34,300 nucleotides of DNA from CTSoil-075 sp964292325 (GCA_964292325.1 CAXYVG010000034.1:1-34300); one strand, 5' to 3'. Counted from the stretch's first letter, positions 1 to 7,476 are shown. The notes: generated by a model not told the origin, from the sequence alone. Numbers and translations are program-made.

Positions 1-71
1 GGTTACTATTATTACTGCTTCACGCCCTTCTAAGGCGTGGGTCAGGCGTTCGAACCGCTCCAGGCGCACCA
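1..71 (+). tRNA. tRNA-Arg (anticodon TCT), 3' part, cut by window edge
   Basis: The anticodon stem ACGCC/GGCGT (22-26 with 34-38) closes the 7-base loop CTTCTAA, giving anticodon TCT. A 5-base variable loop, a T-arm with loop TTCGAAC and the acceptor strand CAGGCGC plus ACCA (ending at 71) follow, so CCA is encoded. The 5' acceptor strand lies outside the window. The bases before the anticodon arm (1-21) do not make a normal D-arm: GGTTA is followed by an AT-rich run where GAGC-like bases are expected. It may be a functional tRNA with an odd D-loop or a damaged gene. It probably originally ran straight into the terminator at 562-597. Confidence 0.62.
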
Positions 72-77
72 TTAAAG
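64..77 (+). repeat. 14-bp direct repeat, left copy (tRNA 3' end)
   Basis: GCGCACCATTAAAG covers the last 8 bases of the tRNA and 6 bases downstream. The identical 14-mer recurs at 543-556. Together the copies bracket the truncated DUF4258 gene and the YgiT-type gene, as expected of attachment-site cores of an element that integrates at tRNA 3' ends. The role is inferred; the repeat itself is seen directly. Confidence 0.6.
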
Positions 78-78
78 C

Positions 79-249
79 TACCCCAGTGATTATCCTCATC
101 CAAGTTGTTTAGTTTTTGGACTTTCAATGAAGCAACAATTTCTTCATGTCGTATGTGGAGTATCCGATTTGGAATTGTGGATTATAACAGCGTATTATCC
201 AAATCCAGCGGAGTGGGAAACTGATTTTAAAACAAGGAGGGCTCAATAA
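79..249 (+). pseudogene. DUF4258-family toxin-like gene, 5'-truncated
   Basis: The frame is open from 76 (a stop lies at 73-75) to the TAA at 247-249. It encodes the C-terminal half of a DUF4258 protein: a YPHPSCLVFG segment, then LHVVCG, then LWIITAYYPNPAEWE and DFKTRR. That conserved tail is typical of the toxin-like partner of YgiT-type zinc-finger antitoxins. The N-terminal half is absent because the reading frame begins immediately downstream of the tRNA 3' end. An internal ATG at 127 could give a 40-residue peptide but has no good ribosome binding site. The end overlaps the AAGGAGG site of the next gene, the usual arrangement for the intact pair. Confidence 0.7.
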
Positions 250-251
250 TT

Positions 252-482
252 ATGACATGCTTTATGTGCAAAGGGCATTTAGAAGACAAGGAAACAACTT
301 TTATGGTTGATTTGGAAAATTGTATTATTATTGTAAAAAATGTTCCTTCTCAGGTATGCATCCAATGCGGTGAGGTTTCATATAGCAATACAGTTACTAA
401 GCAAATTGAATCGATCATCAATGCATTACGTGTTTCCATTACAGAAATTGCAGTTGTTAAATATTCTGATCAAGTTGCTTAG
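252..482 (+). CDS. YgiT-type zinc finger protein (antitoxin-like partner of DUF4258)
   Basis: This 76-residue protein opens with CFMCKG and has a second pair CIQCGE near residues 36-41. Such CxxC...CxxC knuckles define the YgiT/MqsA N-terminal zinc-binding domain. A short C-terminal helix follows, without the full HTH domain of MqsA, as is common in the short partners of DUF4258 proteins. AAGGAGG at 235-241 lies about 10 bases before the ATG and inside the end of the truncated toxin gene, so the two were translationally coupled. With the toxin gene broken, this may be an orphan antitoxin. Family assignment is firm; a working toxin-antitoxin role is doubtful here. Confidence 0.8.
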   Translation: MTCFMCKGHLEDKETTFMVDLENCIIIVKNVPSQVCIQCGEVSYSNTVTKQIESIINALRVSITEIAVVKYSDQVA

Positions 483-542
483 GTTAACTTATGAATTAAT
501 TGAGAGTCTCTACAATAAAGCCATACCCTTGAATTGCTTAAC

Positions 543-556
543 GCGCACCATTAAAG
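543..556 (+). repeat. 14-bp direct repeat, right copy
   Basis: This is a second exact copy of GCGCACCATTAAAG, the tRNA-Arg 3' end plus six bases. It lies 6 bases before the hairpin terminator at 562-597. Removing 78-556 would place the tRNA directly before that terminator, which supports an insertion model. Confidence 0.6.
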
Positions 557-561
557 AATTA

Positions 562-597
562 AACCTTCCAACATTTTATTTTGTTGGAAGGTTTTTT
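562..597 (+). terminator. Rho-independent terminator
   Basis: AACCTTCCAACA pairs with TGTTGGAAGGTT across an AT-rich loop and is followed by a T-run. It probably belonged to the tRNA-Arg gene and now ends the YgiT transcript. It also abuts the stop codon of the convergent DUF441 gene. Confidence 0.85.
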
Positions 598-598
598 G

Positions 599-1051
599 TC
601 ATCTTAGTCCCAAGGTACTTATGATTAACGATACTAATCCTCCAGCAATTAGTGGACCAACGGCTAGCCCATGGAAAAAACAGACACCAACAATGGTCCC
701 AATGACTAAAGCGGTTACTGCTTGGGGTGTTTCTTTCATAAAAGGAACGCCTTGACCAGCTGCCCAGGCCACAAAAATGCCAATGAGAATCGAGATGATA
801 CCAATCGGTGTTTTAAATGTTTCTAGCATCGCAGTGGTAGATATGCGGCCTTGTGCTATGGGGGTTAATATGGCAAGTGTCAAAATAGTGATACCAATCG
901 TAAGTCCGTGGCTTTCAATAACAGGAAACCAATTGCCAAAACCTAGAAGTTTAATCAGTAGTAACACTAAGGCGGCTATTGATACAGAGTGATTATTACC
1001 AATCACAGATAATACTAAGATAAGTAACAGCGGTAAGTTGTCCCAATTCAT
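599..1051 (-). CDS. DUF441 (UPF0756) family integral membrane protein
   Basis: From the ATG at 1051 the protein has 150 residues, the usual family length. It contains the family's N-terminal pattern: a hydrophobic stretch, then GNNHSVSIAALVLLLIKLLG, with about four further hydrophobic segments and a glycine-rich tail. It is an inner-membrane protein of unknown function. A longer reading from a TTG at 1132 is rejected because it adds 27 polar residues and overlaps the likely promoter (1103-1132). No clear Shine-Dalgarno sequence precedes the chosen ATG, so the start is moderately sure. It is monocistronic and divergent from ilvB. Confidence 0.85.
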   Translation of the reverse strand: MNWDNLPLLLILVLSVIGNNHSVSIAALVLLLIKLLGFGNWFPVIESHGLTIGITILTLAILTPIAQGRISTTAMLETFKTPIGIISILIGIFVAWAAGQGVPFMKETPQAVTALVIGTIVGVCFFHGLAVGPLIAGGLVSLIISTLGLR

Positions 1052-1102
1052 TTTTTCACATCTTATAGAGTTATTGCTTGTTTGTATCAGTAGATATTTT
1101 AT

Positions 1103-1132
1103 AGTATACTGAAGTTGTTGGAAAAGGTTCAA
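1103..1132 (-). promoter_or_regulatory. Sigma-A type promoter for the DUF441 gene
   Basis: On the minus strand TTGAAC (1127-1132) is followed after 18 bases by TATACT (1103-1108). The -10 box lies about 50 bases upstream of the chosen ATG. Confidence 0.5.
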
Positions 1133-1228
1133 TATATTTTTAATGAAATAAAAGATTACACATATATGAAATTTTTTTGATATGTATTATAATACTGTAA
1201 AGGTACAGGTTAAAAGGAGGAAGGTAAT

Positions 1229-2920
1229 ATGGAATTTTTAGGATCTGACATTGTTATTAAGTGTTTGCAAGAAGAAAAAGTCGAAGTTGTTTTCGGATAT
1301 CCTGGAGGGGCGGTTTTACCTCTTTATGATGCTTTATATAGAAGTGACTTTCCTCATATTTTGGCTCGTCATGAACAAGGTGCGGTGCATGCTGCTGATG
1401 GATATGCAAGAGCTACAGGTAAGGTAGGCGTCTGTATTGCGACATCTGGTCCTGGTGCAACTAATCTGATCACAGGCATTGCAACAGCCTATATGGATTC
1501 GGTTCCTTTGGTGGCGATCACTGGGCAAGTAGGTGTCTCTTTAATTGGAAAAGATTCTTTTCAAGAGGCCGATGTTTGTGGGATTACGACACCAATTACA
1601 AAACATAATTATTTAGTAAAAAAAATTAAAGACCTACCTAGAGTATTAAAAGAAGCATTTTATATTGCACGTAGTGGAAGACCTGGACCGGTAGTGGTTG
1701 ATATCTCGAAAGATGTATTTAATGATAAGATGGAGTACCAATATCCGGAAGAGGTAACGCTAAGAGGATATTCGCCTATTTTTGCTGGTGATGTAGCAAT
1801 GATCGATGTAGTAGTCGAAAAAATGAGACAGGCGAAAAAACCATTGATATTCGTCGGTGGTGGCATTACGATTTCAGATACTTCTGCATTACTAAGAAAA
1901 TTGGTAAAAACGACAGGCTTCCCAGTCATCTCAAGCTTGATGGGGCTGGGGTGTATTCCCAATGATGATGTTCAATACTTGGGAATGGTTGGTATGCATG
2001 GTACATATGCTGCGAATATGGCGACCACAGAGTGTGATCTGCTACTTGGCATCGGTGTTCGTTTTGATGATCGGGTAACAGGACTGGTACAAGATTTTGC
2101 TCCTAATGCACAAGTGGTACATTTTGATATAGATCCGGCTGAGATTAATAAAAATATTCTTGCCGATGTACGAGTCGTTGGTGATTTAAAGTGGTCATTA
2201 CCACTACTCTGTGAAAAAACAATGGCATATGATGAGCCAAGTTGGAAAAACTCAATTAGTGCCTGGAATGAAACCGTACAGGCATGGAAAGTGGAAAAAC
2301 CATTAAGCTACAATTGTAGCACCGAAATTATCATGCCGCAATCGGTTATTGAAAAACTCAGTCAGCTGACCAAGCAAAATTCGATTGTTGTGACCGATGT
2401 TGGACAGCATCAGATGTGGGCCGCTCAATATTATGAATTCCTCAATGAACGTTCTTTCTTAACCTCAGGCGGGTTAGGTACGATGGGATATGGTCTACCA
2501 GCAGCGATTGGTGCACAACTGGGAGTACCAGATAAAACAGTCATTTTATTTACTGGTGATGGTAGTATCATGATGAACTGTCAAGAAATGTCTACCGTGG
2601 CGGATAATAATATCCCTATCAAAATTATAGTGATGAATAATCAAGTATTAGGTATGGTATATCAATGGCAACGCATGTTTTATGGCAAACGATATTCTCA
2701 TACTTCTCTAAAAGGTCATACTGATTTTGTAAAGCTTGCCGAAGCGATGGGGATTACGGGTCTTAGGGTAACAAAACCAAGTGACCTAGAAGCAACTTTA
2801 GAGGAAGCTTTGCGGATTGATGGTCCAGTATTGGTTGATATATGGTTACCTGGCAGTGAGGATGTATTGCCAATGGTTCCCACGAACTGTCGCTTAGATC
2901 AAATGGTGTTAGGGGGTTAA
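1229..2920 (+). CDS. ilvB: Acetolactate synthase, large (catalytic) subunit
   Basis: This ThDP-dependent enzyme joins two pyruvates, or pyruvate and 2-oxobutyrate, in the first common step of valine, leucine and isoleucine synthesis. The 563 residues carry the catalytic glutamate in HEQGAVHAADGYAR (Glu49), the GPGATN segment, a central FAD-binding domain and the ThDP motif starting GDGSIMMN and ending NN near residues 450-475. The length is normal. AAAGGAGG lies 8 bases before the ATG. ilvN follows after 4 bases, so the subunits are co-translated. A TATAAT at 1188-1193 may be the -10 box, but no convincing -35 or attenuator is visible upstream. Confidence 0.96.
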   Translation: MEFLGSDIVIKCLQEEKVEVVFGYPGGAVLPLYDALYRSDFPHILARHEQGAVHAADGYARATGKVGVCIATSGPGATNLITGIATAYMDSVPLVAITGQVGVSLIGKDSFQEADVCGITTPITKHNYLVKKIKDLPRVLKEAFYIARSGRPGPVVVDISKDVFNDKMEYQYPEEVTLRGYSPIFAGDVAMIDVVVEKMRQAKKPLIFVGGGITISDTSALLRKLVKTTGFPVISSLMGLGCIPNDDVQYLGMVGMHGTYAANMATTECDLLLGIGVRFDDRVTGLVQDFAPNAQVVHFDIDPAEINKNILADVRVVGDLKWSLPLLCEKTMAYDEPSWKNSISAWNETVQAWKVEKPLSYNCSTEIIMPQSVIEKLSQLTKQNSIVVTDVGQHQMWAAQYYEFLNERSFLTSGGLGTMGYGLPAAIGAQLGVPDKTVILFTGDGSIMMNCQEMSTVADNNIPIKIIVMNNQVLGMVYQWQRMFYGKRYSHTSLKGHTDFVKLAEAMGITGLRVTKPSDLEATLEEALRIDGPVLVDIWLPGSEDVLPMVPTNCRLDQMVLGG

Positions 2921-2924
2921 GTCA

Positions 2925-3422
2925 ATGAAATATACATTAGCTGTTTTAGTTGAGAACCGACCAGGTGTACTCACGCATATATCAGGACTGATTAGTCGCC
3001 GAGCTTATAATATTGAAAGTATTGCAGCAAGCTATACAGAAGAAGCCGATACGACTAGAATTACAATTGATGTTGAGGTTGATGATGAAATACAGCTAGA
3101 GCAAGTCGTCAACCAATTGTCCAAATTAGTTGATGTCATTAAAATTGTAAATTTGACACATGTTGACTCGATCCATCGAGATTTGGCTATGATTAAAGTA
3201 AAGGCTAGTGCAGATACTCGTTCTGATATTGTGGATATTGTCGAAATCTTCAGGGCAAAAATCGTCGATGTCAATCGTGAGACAATGGTTATAGAATTAA
3301 CTGGTGAAGAAAGTAAGATTGATGCTTTATGTGAAGTGCTAAAAGATTATGGGATTATTGAAATAGCAAGAACTGGTAAAATTGCTCTTTCTCGTGGACC
3401 TATTGCAGCGAAAGATATGTAG
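2925..3422 (+). CDS. ilvN: Acetolactate synthase, small (regulatory) subunit
   Basis: The 165-residue protein begins with an ACT domain (about residues 3-75; NRPGVLTHISGLISRRAYNI), which binds branched-chain amino acids for feedback control and activates IlvB. A second ALS small-subunit domain covers about residues 80-160. Four bases separate it from ilvB and the GGGGG of the ilvB end serves as ribosome binding site. No other ilv or leu genes follow, so this is a two-gene unit. Confidence 0.95.
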   Translation: MKYTLAVLVENRPGVLTHISGLISRRAYNIESIAASYTEEADTTRITIDVEVDDEIQLEQVVNQLSKLVDVIKIVNLTHVDSIHRDLAMIKVKASADTRSDIVDIVEIFRAKIVDVNRETMVIELTGEESKIDALCEVLKDYGIIEIARTGKIALSRGPIAAKDM

Positions 3423-3452
3423 TAGAGATTTGGGGTGAAGAAAAACGGTTAA

Positions 3453-3569
3453 TATGAATTGCATAAAAAAATGGGTTGTATTTGTTTTGAAAATAAGGAT
3501 ATGGGAATTTACTTTATTGCGGATCCGGACGGGTATTGGCTAGAAATACTTCCAGCAAATCGTGGGTAA
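3453..3569 (+). pseudogene. C-terminal remnant of glyoxalase I (lactoylglutathione lyase)
   Basis: An open frame between a stop at 3450-3452 and the TAA at 3567-3569 reads YELHKKMGCICFENKDMGIY followed by FIADPDGYWLEILP. This is the conserved end of glyoxalase I proteins, including the metal-ligand glutamate of the WLEI segment. The rest of the domain (about 90 residues) is missing upstream, where ilvN ends only 31 bases away. It is therefore a gene fragment, not a small gene; no ribosome binding site fits it. Confidence 0.75.
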
Positions 3570-3602
3570 TGGTTATCTAGGCAGTATATAGGGGGAATAT
3601 CG

Positions 3603-4178
3603 ATGATAAAAGAGTTGATTGTCAAGAATAGAAGTTATCGTAGATTCTATGGGGACCAAAAAATCACCAAGGAAACCTTATTATCTTTAGTTGATTGTGC
3701 AAGGCTTACGCCATCGGGGGCAAATCGGCAAGCACTAAAGTATATTGTTTCTTCAGAGAGTGCAGTGAATTCTGCTATCTATACTACACTTGGCTGGGCG
3801 GGTTACCTATCCGATTGGGATGGACCAAGTGAACAGGAGAGGCCAACTGCATATATTACAATTGTCCAAGATGAAAATAATAAAATGGTCACTGCAGCGG
3901 ATCAAGGAATTGCTGCACAAAGTATATTGTTAGGTGCCATAGAAATGGGCCTTGGTGGTTGCATAATCGCGAATATCAAGAAAGAACAACTGCTCACGAT
4001 TCTTACTATACCAAAGCAATATGAAATATTGTTAGTGATTGCAATTGGGAAACCAAAAGAAGTAGTAGTGATTGATGAAATTCATATGGGCGATAGTATT
4101 AAGTACTGGCGTGATGAAGAGCAAGTTCATCATGTGCCTAAAATTAGATTGGAAGATGTTGTTTTAAATTATAAGTGA
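3603..4178 (+). CDS. Nitroreductase family protein
   Basis: The 191-residue protein has the family's N-terminal signature RSYRRFYGDQKI and the PSGANRQ segment that contacts FMN, and a mid-region GLGGCIIANI typical of the nitroreductase fold. These are homodimeric FMN-dependent NAD(P)H oxidoreductases; the physiological substrate cannot be read from sequence. AGGGGGAA lies 6-8 bases before the ATG. It stands alone between the glyoxalase remnant and a repeat element plus a terminator. Confidence 0.85.
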   Translation: MIKELIVKNRSYRRFYGDQKITKETLLSLVDCARLTPSGANRQALKYIVSSESAVNSAIYTTLGWAGYLSDWDGPSEQERPTAYITIVQDENNKMVTAADQGIAAQSILLGAIEMGLGGCIIANIKKEQLLTILTIPKQYEILLVIAIGKPKEVVVIDEIHMGDSIKYWRDEEQVHHVPKIRLEDVVLNYK

Positions 4179-4207
4179 TCGATATGATGACGTACTAAGT
4201 AAATGGT

Positions 4208-4284
4208 AGCTATATTGTTAGTCTGCCGTGGCTGGGGTATCTTATACCCCACACACGACGATTGCCATGAAGAAGATTTAGTGA
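4208..4284 (+). repeat. Family 1 structured repeat, copy A
   Basis: It begins AGCTATATTGTTAGTCTGCC and ends ACGATTGCCATGAAGAAG with a hairpin between. CGTGGCTGGGGTAT and ATACCCCACACACG pair at 12 of 14 positions with a 3-base loop. The flanks match copies B (18396), C (23909) and D (24042). It follows the nitroreductase gene and precedes the shared terminator. No coding capacity is evident. Confidence 0.75.
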
Positions 4285-4295
4285 GTTTGTTATAT

Positions 4296-4337
4296 AGATA
4301 AGAAAAAGCACCCAAGAGGTGCTTTTTTCTTATCTAT
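4296..4337. terminator. Bidirectional intrinsic terminator
   Basis: ATAGATAAGAAAAAGCACC pairs with GGTGCTTTTTTCTTATCTAT. The T-run on one strand and the mirrored A-run give termination in both directions. It separates the nitroreductase unit from the convergent HAD gene, whose stop codon lies inside it. Confidence 0.85.
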
Positions 4338-5013
4338 GTAGTTGTTTTGTGAATTCAATCGGGGAAGGCAAAGTTGGTGTAAGCCACCAAGGAGAGTGGG
4401 GGCTTAGTTCTTCTAGTGAATATCTGCCTGTCGCTACTGCAATAGTACGTGCACCGATGGCTTTGCCACACGCAATATCATTTGGAGTGTCGCCAATGAT
4501 ATAAATATGGTCTAATGGTACAGTACTGTAGTGCTTTTGGACAATCGCTAGGGCTTGGGCAGATATTTCTGTCCGGTCAAAGCAATTGCTACAAAAAGCA
4601 CTGTGCGGAAATTTAAAAAAATGGTCTAGGCCATAGTGGGTTAATTTTATTTTAGCACCAATAGCGGTATTGCCAGTCAGAAGAAGTGACACATACTCGT
4701 TATGATGGTGTAAATCTGTTAAAATTTCTTTTACGGATGGGATAAGGTGACCTTGTCTAAGAGCGAGGTGTTTTGGGAGAACTTCTTCATAACGAGCAAT
4801 TAAGTTGCAAACTTCATCGACGGCTGGTTGACGGCCCGTTGCAAGTTCGATGACTTGATATGCAATATAATAATCCGTCATACCAGCAGTTTTGATGCTA
4901 CTAAAGTCGAACGGTGTATGAAAAAGTTCTTGTACTACCTGTTCAAAAGCGTATAATCCAGCTTTACCTGTTTTTAATAGTGTTCCGTCAATATCCCAAA
5001 AAAGTATGCGCAT
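4330..5013 (-). CDS. HAD-superfamily phosphatase (phosphoglycolate phosphatase-like)
   Basis: The 227-residue protein shows all HAD motifs: DIDGT near residues 7-11 with the nucleophile Asp, LLLTGN near 112-117, and GDTPND near 175-180 for Mg2+ binding. The all-alpha cap between motifs I and II fits subfamily IA, which includes phosphoglycolate and pyrophosphate phosphatases. The substrate is not predictable. AAAGGAAC lies upstream of the ATG. It is convergent with the nitroreductase gene and transcribed alone. Confidence 0.85.
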   Translation of the reverse strand: MRILFWDIDGTLLKTGKAGLYAFEQVVQELFHTPFDFSSIKTAGMTDYYIAYQVIELATGRQPAVDEVCNLIARYEEVLPKHLALRQGHLIPSVKEILTDLHHHNEYVSLLLTGNTAIGAKIKLTHYGLDHFFKFPHSAFCSNCFDRTEISAQALAIVQKHYSTVPLDHIYIIGDTPNDIACGKAIGARTIAVATGRYSLEELSPHSPWWLTPTLPSPIEFTKQLHR

Positions 5014-5125
5014 TATGTATCGTTCCTTTTCATAGTTACTTCTATAATATAATTAGATATTTACAATACATTATCCTTTATCAATCGTTTATTTTTGTAC
5101 AATCGATTGCCTTGCCTAGCAGAAT

Positions 5126-5159
5126 CATATTGATGGAATATTCATATTGATGGAATATT
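5126..5159. repeat. 17-bp perfect tandem duplication
   Basis: CATATTGATGGAATATT occurs twice in direct contact, followed by CATAT, the start of a third unit. Each unit contains imperfect dyad ends (AATATT). It lies upstream of the GGDEF/HD-GYP gene and could be replication slippage or a doubled binding site. Confidence 0.7.
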
Positions 5160-5249
5160 CATATAGAAGGGATATTGTTGCAGGAATAATCGGAAAAGTA
5201 GCGAACTACTTTAATGTTCTATAGCCTTAGGTAATATATTTACTTGTTA

Positions 5250-5276
5250 TTGGCACTCTATTTTCAAATTTATAAT
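5250..5276 (+). promoter_or_regulatory. Candidate promoter for the c-di-GMP signalling gene
   Basis: TTGGCA and TATAAT are separated by 15 bases, a little short of optimal. The -10 box is about 70 bases upstream of the ATG at 5345. Confidence 0.4.
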
Positions 5277-5344
5277 AAAGCGAAAAATATTTATAGATGG
5301 GATAGGAAATATTAGAGCATGGCTCTGTTTAAGGGGGAAAAGCG

Positions 5345-7441
5345 ATGAGGGATCATAGGAACAATCATGGATTGGGAAATTTGCAAAAAACCCTAGATCT
5401 AATAGCTCAAACAGCTAATTCTGCTTTAAATATAGAGGAACTTGCCTGTTCGATACGACGTATTATTGGGGCAAATCATTATAGTCAAGAAGAACAAAAA
5501 GTATTGGACCTCATTTCAAATGAAGTCAAGATGGATCTTGAATATAAGCGGGTAGAGGAAGCATTACGCGAAAGTGAAGAAAAATATAGGGCTATTGTTG
5601 AGCATAGTTATAATGCGATATATATTGTAAGTGGGGATGTTATTGTCTATGCGAATCATAAATTGTGTATTTTACTGGGAGTACAGGCAGATGAAATAGG
5701 AAAAATTGATATATTTGATTTTCTACATCCAGAGGATCGAATGCATGTGCGTCAATATATTGATCGATATAATGGTGGAAATCAGACAGCTGCTCTTTGT
5801 GAAGCTCGTATTATCGCAAAAGATCAGCAACTAAAATTTGTAGAGTTTAATTTAAATAAAATTTTATATAAAGGTAACGACGCTTTTATTTGGGCGGTTC
5901 GTGATATTAGTGAGCGTAAGGCGGCAGAAAAATTGCAACAGGCCTTATATTTGATTTCCGAAACGGTTAATTCTTCATTAGATTTGGAAAAACTATATCA
6001 ATCGGTACATCAAATTATTGGAAAATTAATTCTAGCAGATAATTTTTTTATTGCCCTTTATGATGATAAGAACGATATCGTTGAATTTTCGTACCATATT
6101 GATGAAAAACTCCCAAATCCTGGTCCAAGAAAAAATGGAAAAGGATTAACTAATTATGTAATTCAAACCGGACAACCGTTAATGATTTCTAAGGCCGACC
6201 ATATGGAAATGATACAACAAGGTGAAATTAAGCAAAATGGAATTTGGTGTGTAAATTGGTTAGGGGTACCACTTAAAACGGCAGAAGATAAAGTCTTTGG
6301 TGTATTAGCTGTAAAAACGTATAAAGAAAGTATTCCATATACCAACAAAGATCAAGATATCCTCAGCTTTGTTTCCAATCAGGTCGCAATGGGGATTCGT
6401 CGTAAACAAGATGAAGCAAGACTACAGTATCTGAGTTTTCGTGATTCTCTTTCTGGCCTATATAATCGGAGATATTTCGAAGAAGAAATGACGCGAATGG
6501 ATAAACGTCGTGAGGGCTCAGTAGGGTTAATCATTATAGATGTTGATGGATTAAAATTGGTGAATGATATATTTGGGCATGAAAGTGGTGACATATTGCT
6601 TTCTAAGGTATCGAAGTTACTTGCCACTTGCTTTCGAGATGAGGATGTAGTAGCTAGAATTGGCGGTGATGAATACGGTATATTATTGCATCATGTGGAT
6701 ATAACTATCGTAAAAGCTGCTTGTGAACGTGTACAAAGACAGATTTTAAAGGGGAACGTAGATGATGATCATCCTCCGCTTAGCATATCAATGGGTTTTG
6801 CTGTAAGTGATGATCAAAATCTTTCTATGCGTGAACTCTTTAAGCAAGCTGATAATAATATGTATAGTGAGAAACTTCAACGGAGTAAAAATGTTCGTAG
6901 TGCCCTTGTTCAGAGTATGGTAAAGCTTTTAAAAGAACGAGATTTCATTGCCGAAGGACATGCTGATCGAGTGCAAAATATTGTTGTTGAATTGGGAAAA
7001 AGATGTGGTTTGCCAATTGAAAAATTAGCGGAATTATGTCAGTTAGCTCAATTTCATGATATTGGTAAAGTGGGGATTTCAGCAAGTTTATTTTTGAAAC
7101 CGGATGTACTTACCGTAGAAGAGCGCAAAGAGGTACAACGCCATTCTGAAATTGGACATCGTATTTCGAAAGCATCTCCAGATCTTCATTTGATCGCTGA
7201 TTTTATATTAAAACATCATGAGTGGTGGGATGGTACGGGTTATCCTATGGGTATTTCAGGATATAATATTCCTCTGGAGTGTAGAATTTTAGCCATTGCT
7301 GATGCATATGATGCGATGACGAGTGATCGTCCTTACCGTAAAGCGATGAGTCATGAGGAAGCAATCGAAGAGTTAAAACGTTATGCTGGTATACAATTTG
7401 ATCCTATTCTGGTGGATATTTTCTTAGAAAACCTAGAATAA
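5345..7441 (+). CDS. PAS-GAF-GGDEF-HD-GYP c-di-GMP synthase/phosphodiesterase
   Basis: This 698-residue cytoplasmic sensor has, in order: a shortened GAF-like stub (13-69), PAS (about 75-193), GAF (about 196-360), GGDEF (about 364-520) and HD-GYP (about 525-698). GGDEF has the intact site IGGDEY near residue 440 and an upstream inhibitory I-site RDED. HD-GYP keeps HDIGK, HH and GTGYP. Both synthesis and hydrolysis of c-di-GMP are thus possible. No membrane segment is seen, so inputs are cytosolic ligands of PAS/GAF. AAGGGGGAAAAGCG precedes the ATG. It is a single-gene unit ended by the hairpin at 7477-7514. Confidence 0.93.
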   Translation: MRDHRNNHGLGNLQKTLDLIAQTANSALNIEELACSIRRIIGANHYSQEEQKVLDLISNEVKMDLEYKRVEEALRESEEKYRAIVEHSYNAIYIVSGDVIVYANHKLCILLGVQADEIGKIDIFDFLHPEDRMHVRQYIDRYNGGNQTAALCEARIIAKDQQLKFVEFNLNKILYKGNDAFIWAVRDISERKAAEKLQQALYLISETVNSSLDLEKLYQSVHQIIGKLILADNFFIALYDDKNDIVEFSYHIDEKLPNPGPRKNGKGLTNYVIQTGQPLMISKADHMEMIQQGEIKQNGIWCVNWLGVPLKTAEDKVFGVLAVKTYKESIPYTNKDQDILSFVSNQVAMGIRRKQDEARLQYLSFRDSLSGLYNRRYFEEEMTRMDKRREGSVGLIIIDVDGLKLVNDIFGHESGDILLSKVSKLLATCFRDEDVVARIGGDEYGILLHHVDITIVKAACERVQRQILKGNVDDDHPPLSISMGFAVSDDQNLSMRELFKQADNNMYSEKLQRSKNVRSALVQSMVKLLKERDFIAEGHADRVQNIVVELGKRCGLPIEKLAELCQLAQFHDIGKVGISASLFLKPDVLTVEERKEVQRHSEIGHRISKASPDLHLIADFILKHHEWWDGTGYPMGISGYNIPLECRILAIADAYDAMTSDRPYRKAMSHEEAIEELKRYAGIQFDPILVDIFLENLE

Positions 7442-7476
7442 ATCATGAAAGTTCGCGAAATGTTTCCAGATAATGA

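Larger units (their letters stand above)
5014..5344. other. Intergenic region with tandem repeat, hairpin and promoter
   Basis: This gene-free stretch separates divergent genes. It holds two perfect tandem copies of CATATTGATGGAATATT (5126-5142, 5143-5159) with a 5-base third start, a tetraloop hairpin AAAGTAG-CGAA-CTACTTT (5195-5212), and a candidate promoter TTGGCA (5250-5255)/TATAAT (5271-5276) ahead of the c-di-GMP gene. No c-di-GMP riboswitch signature was found. Confidence 0.5.

Noticed and set aside
340..624. 94-codon plus-strand frame overlapping the YgiT-type gene
   Set aside because: It is a shadow frame that runs through the terminator hairpin and into the convergent DUF441 gene.
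4182..4300. Family 1 copy A as a terminator
   Set aside because: No T-tract follows its hairpin; the real terminator is the separate hairpin at 4296-4337.
5165..5344. c-di-GMP riboswitch upstream of the GGDEF/HD-GYP gene
   Set aside because: No GEMM core segments or paired stems of the expected form are present; only a small tetraloop hairpin is seen.
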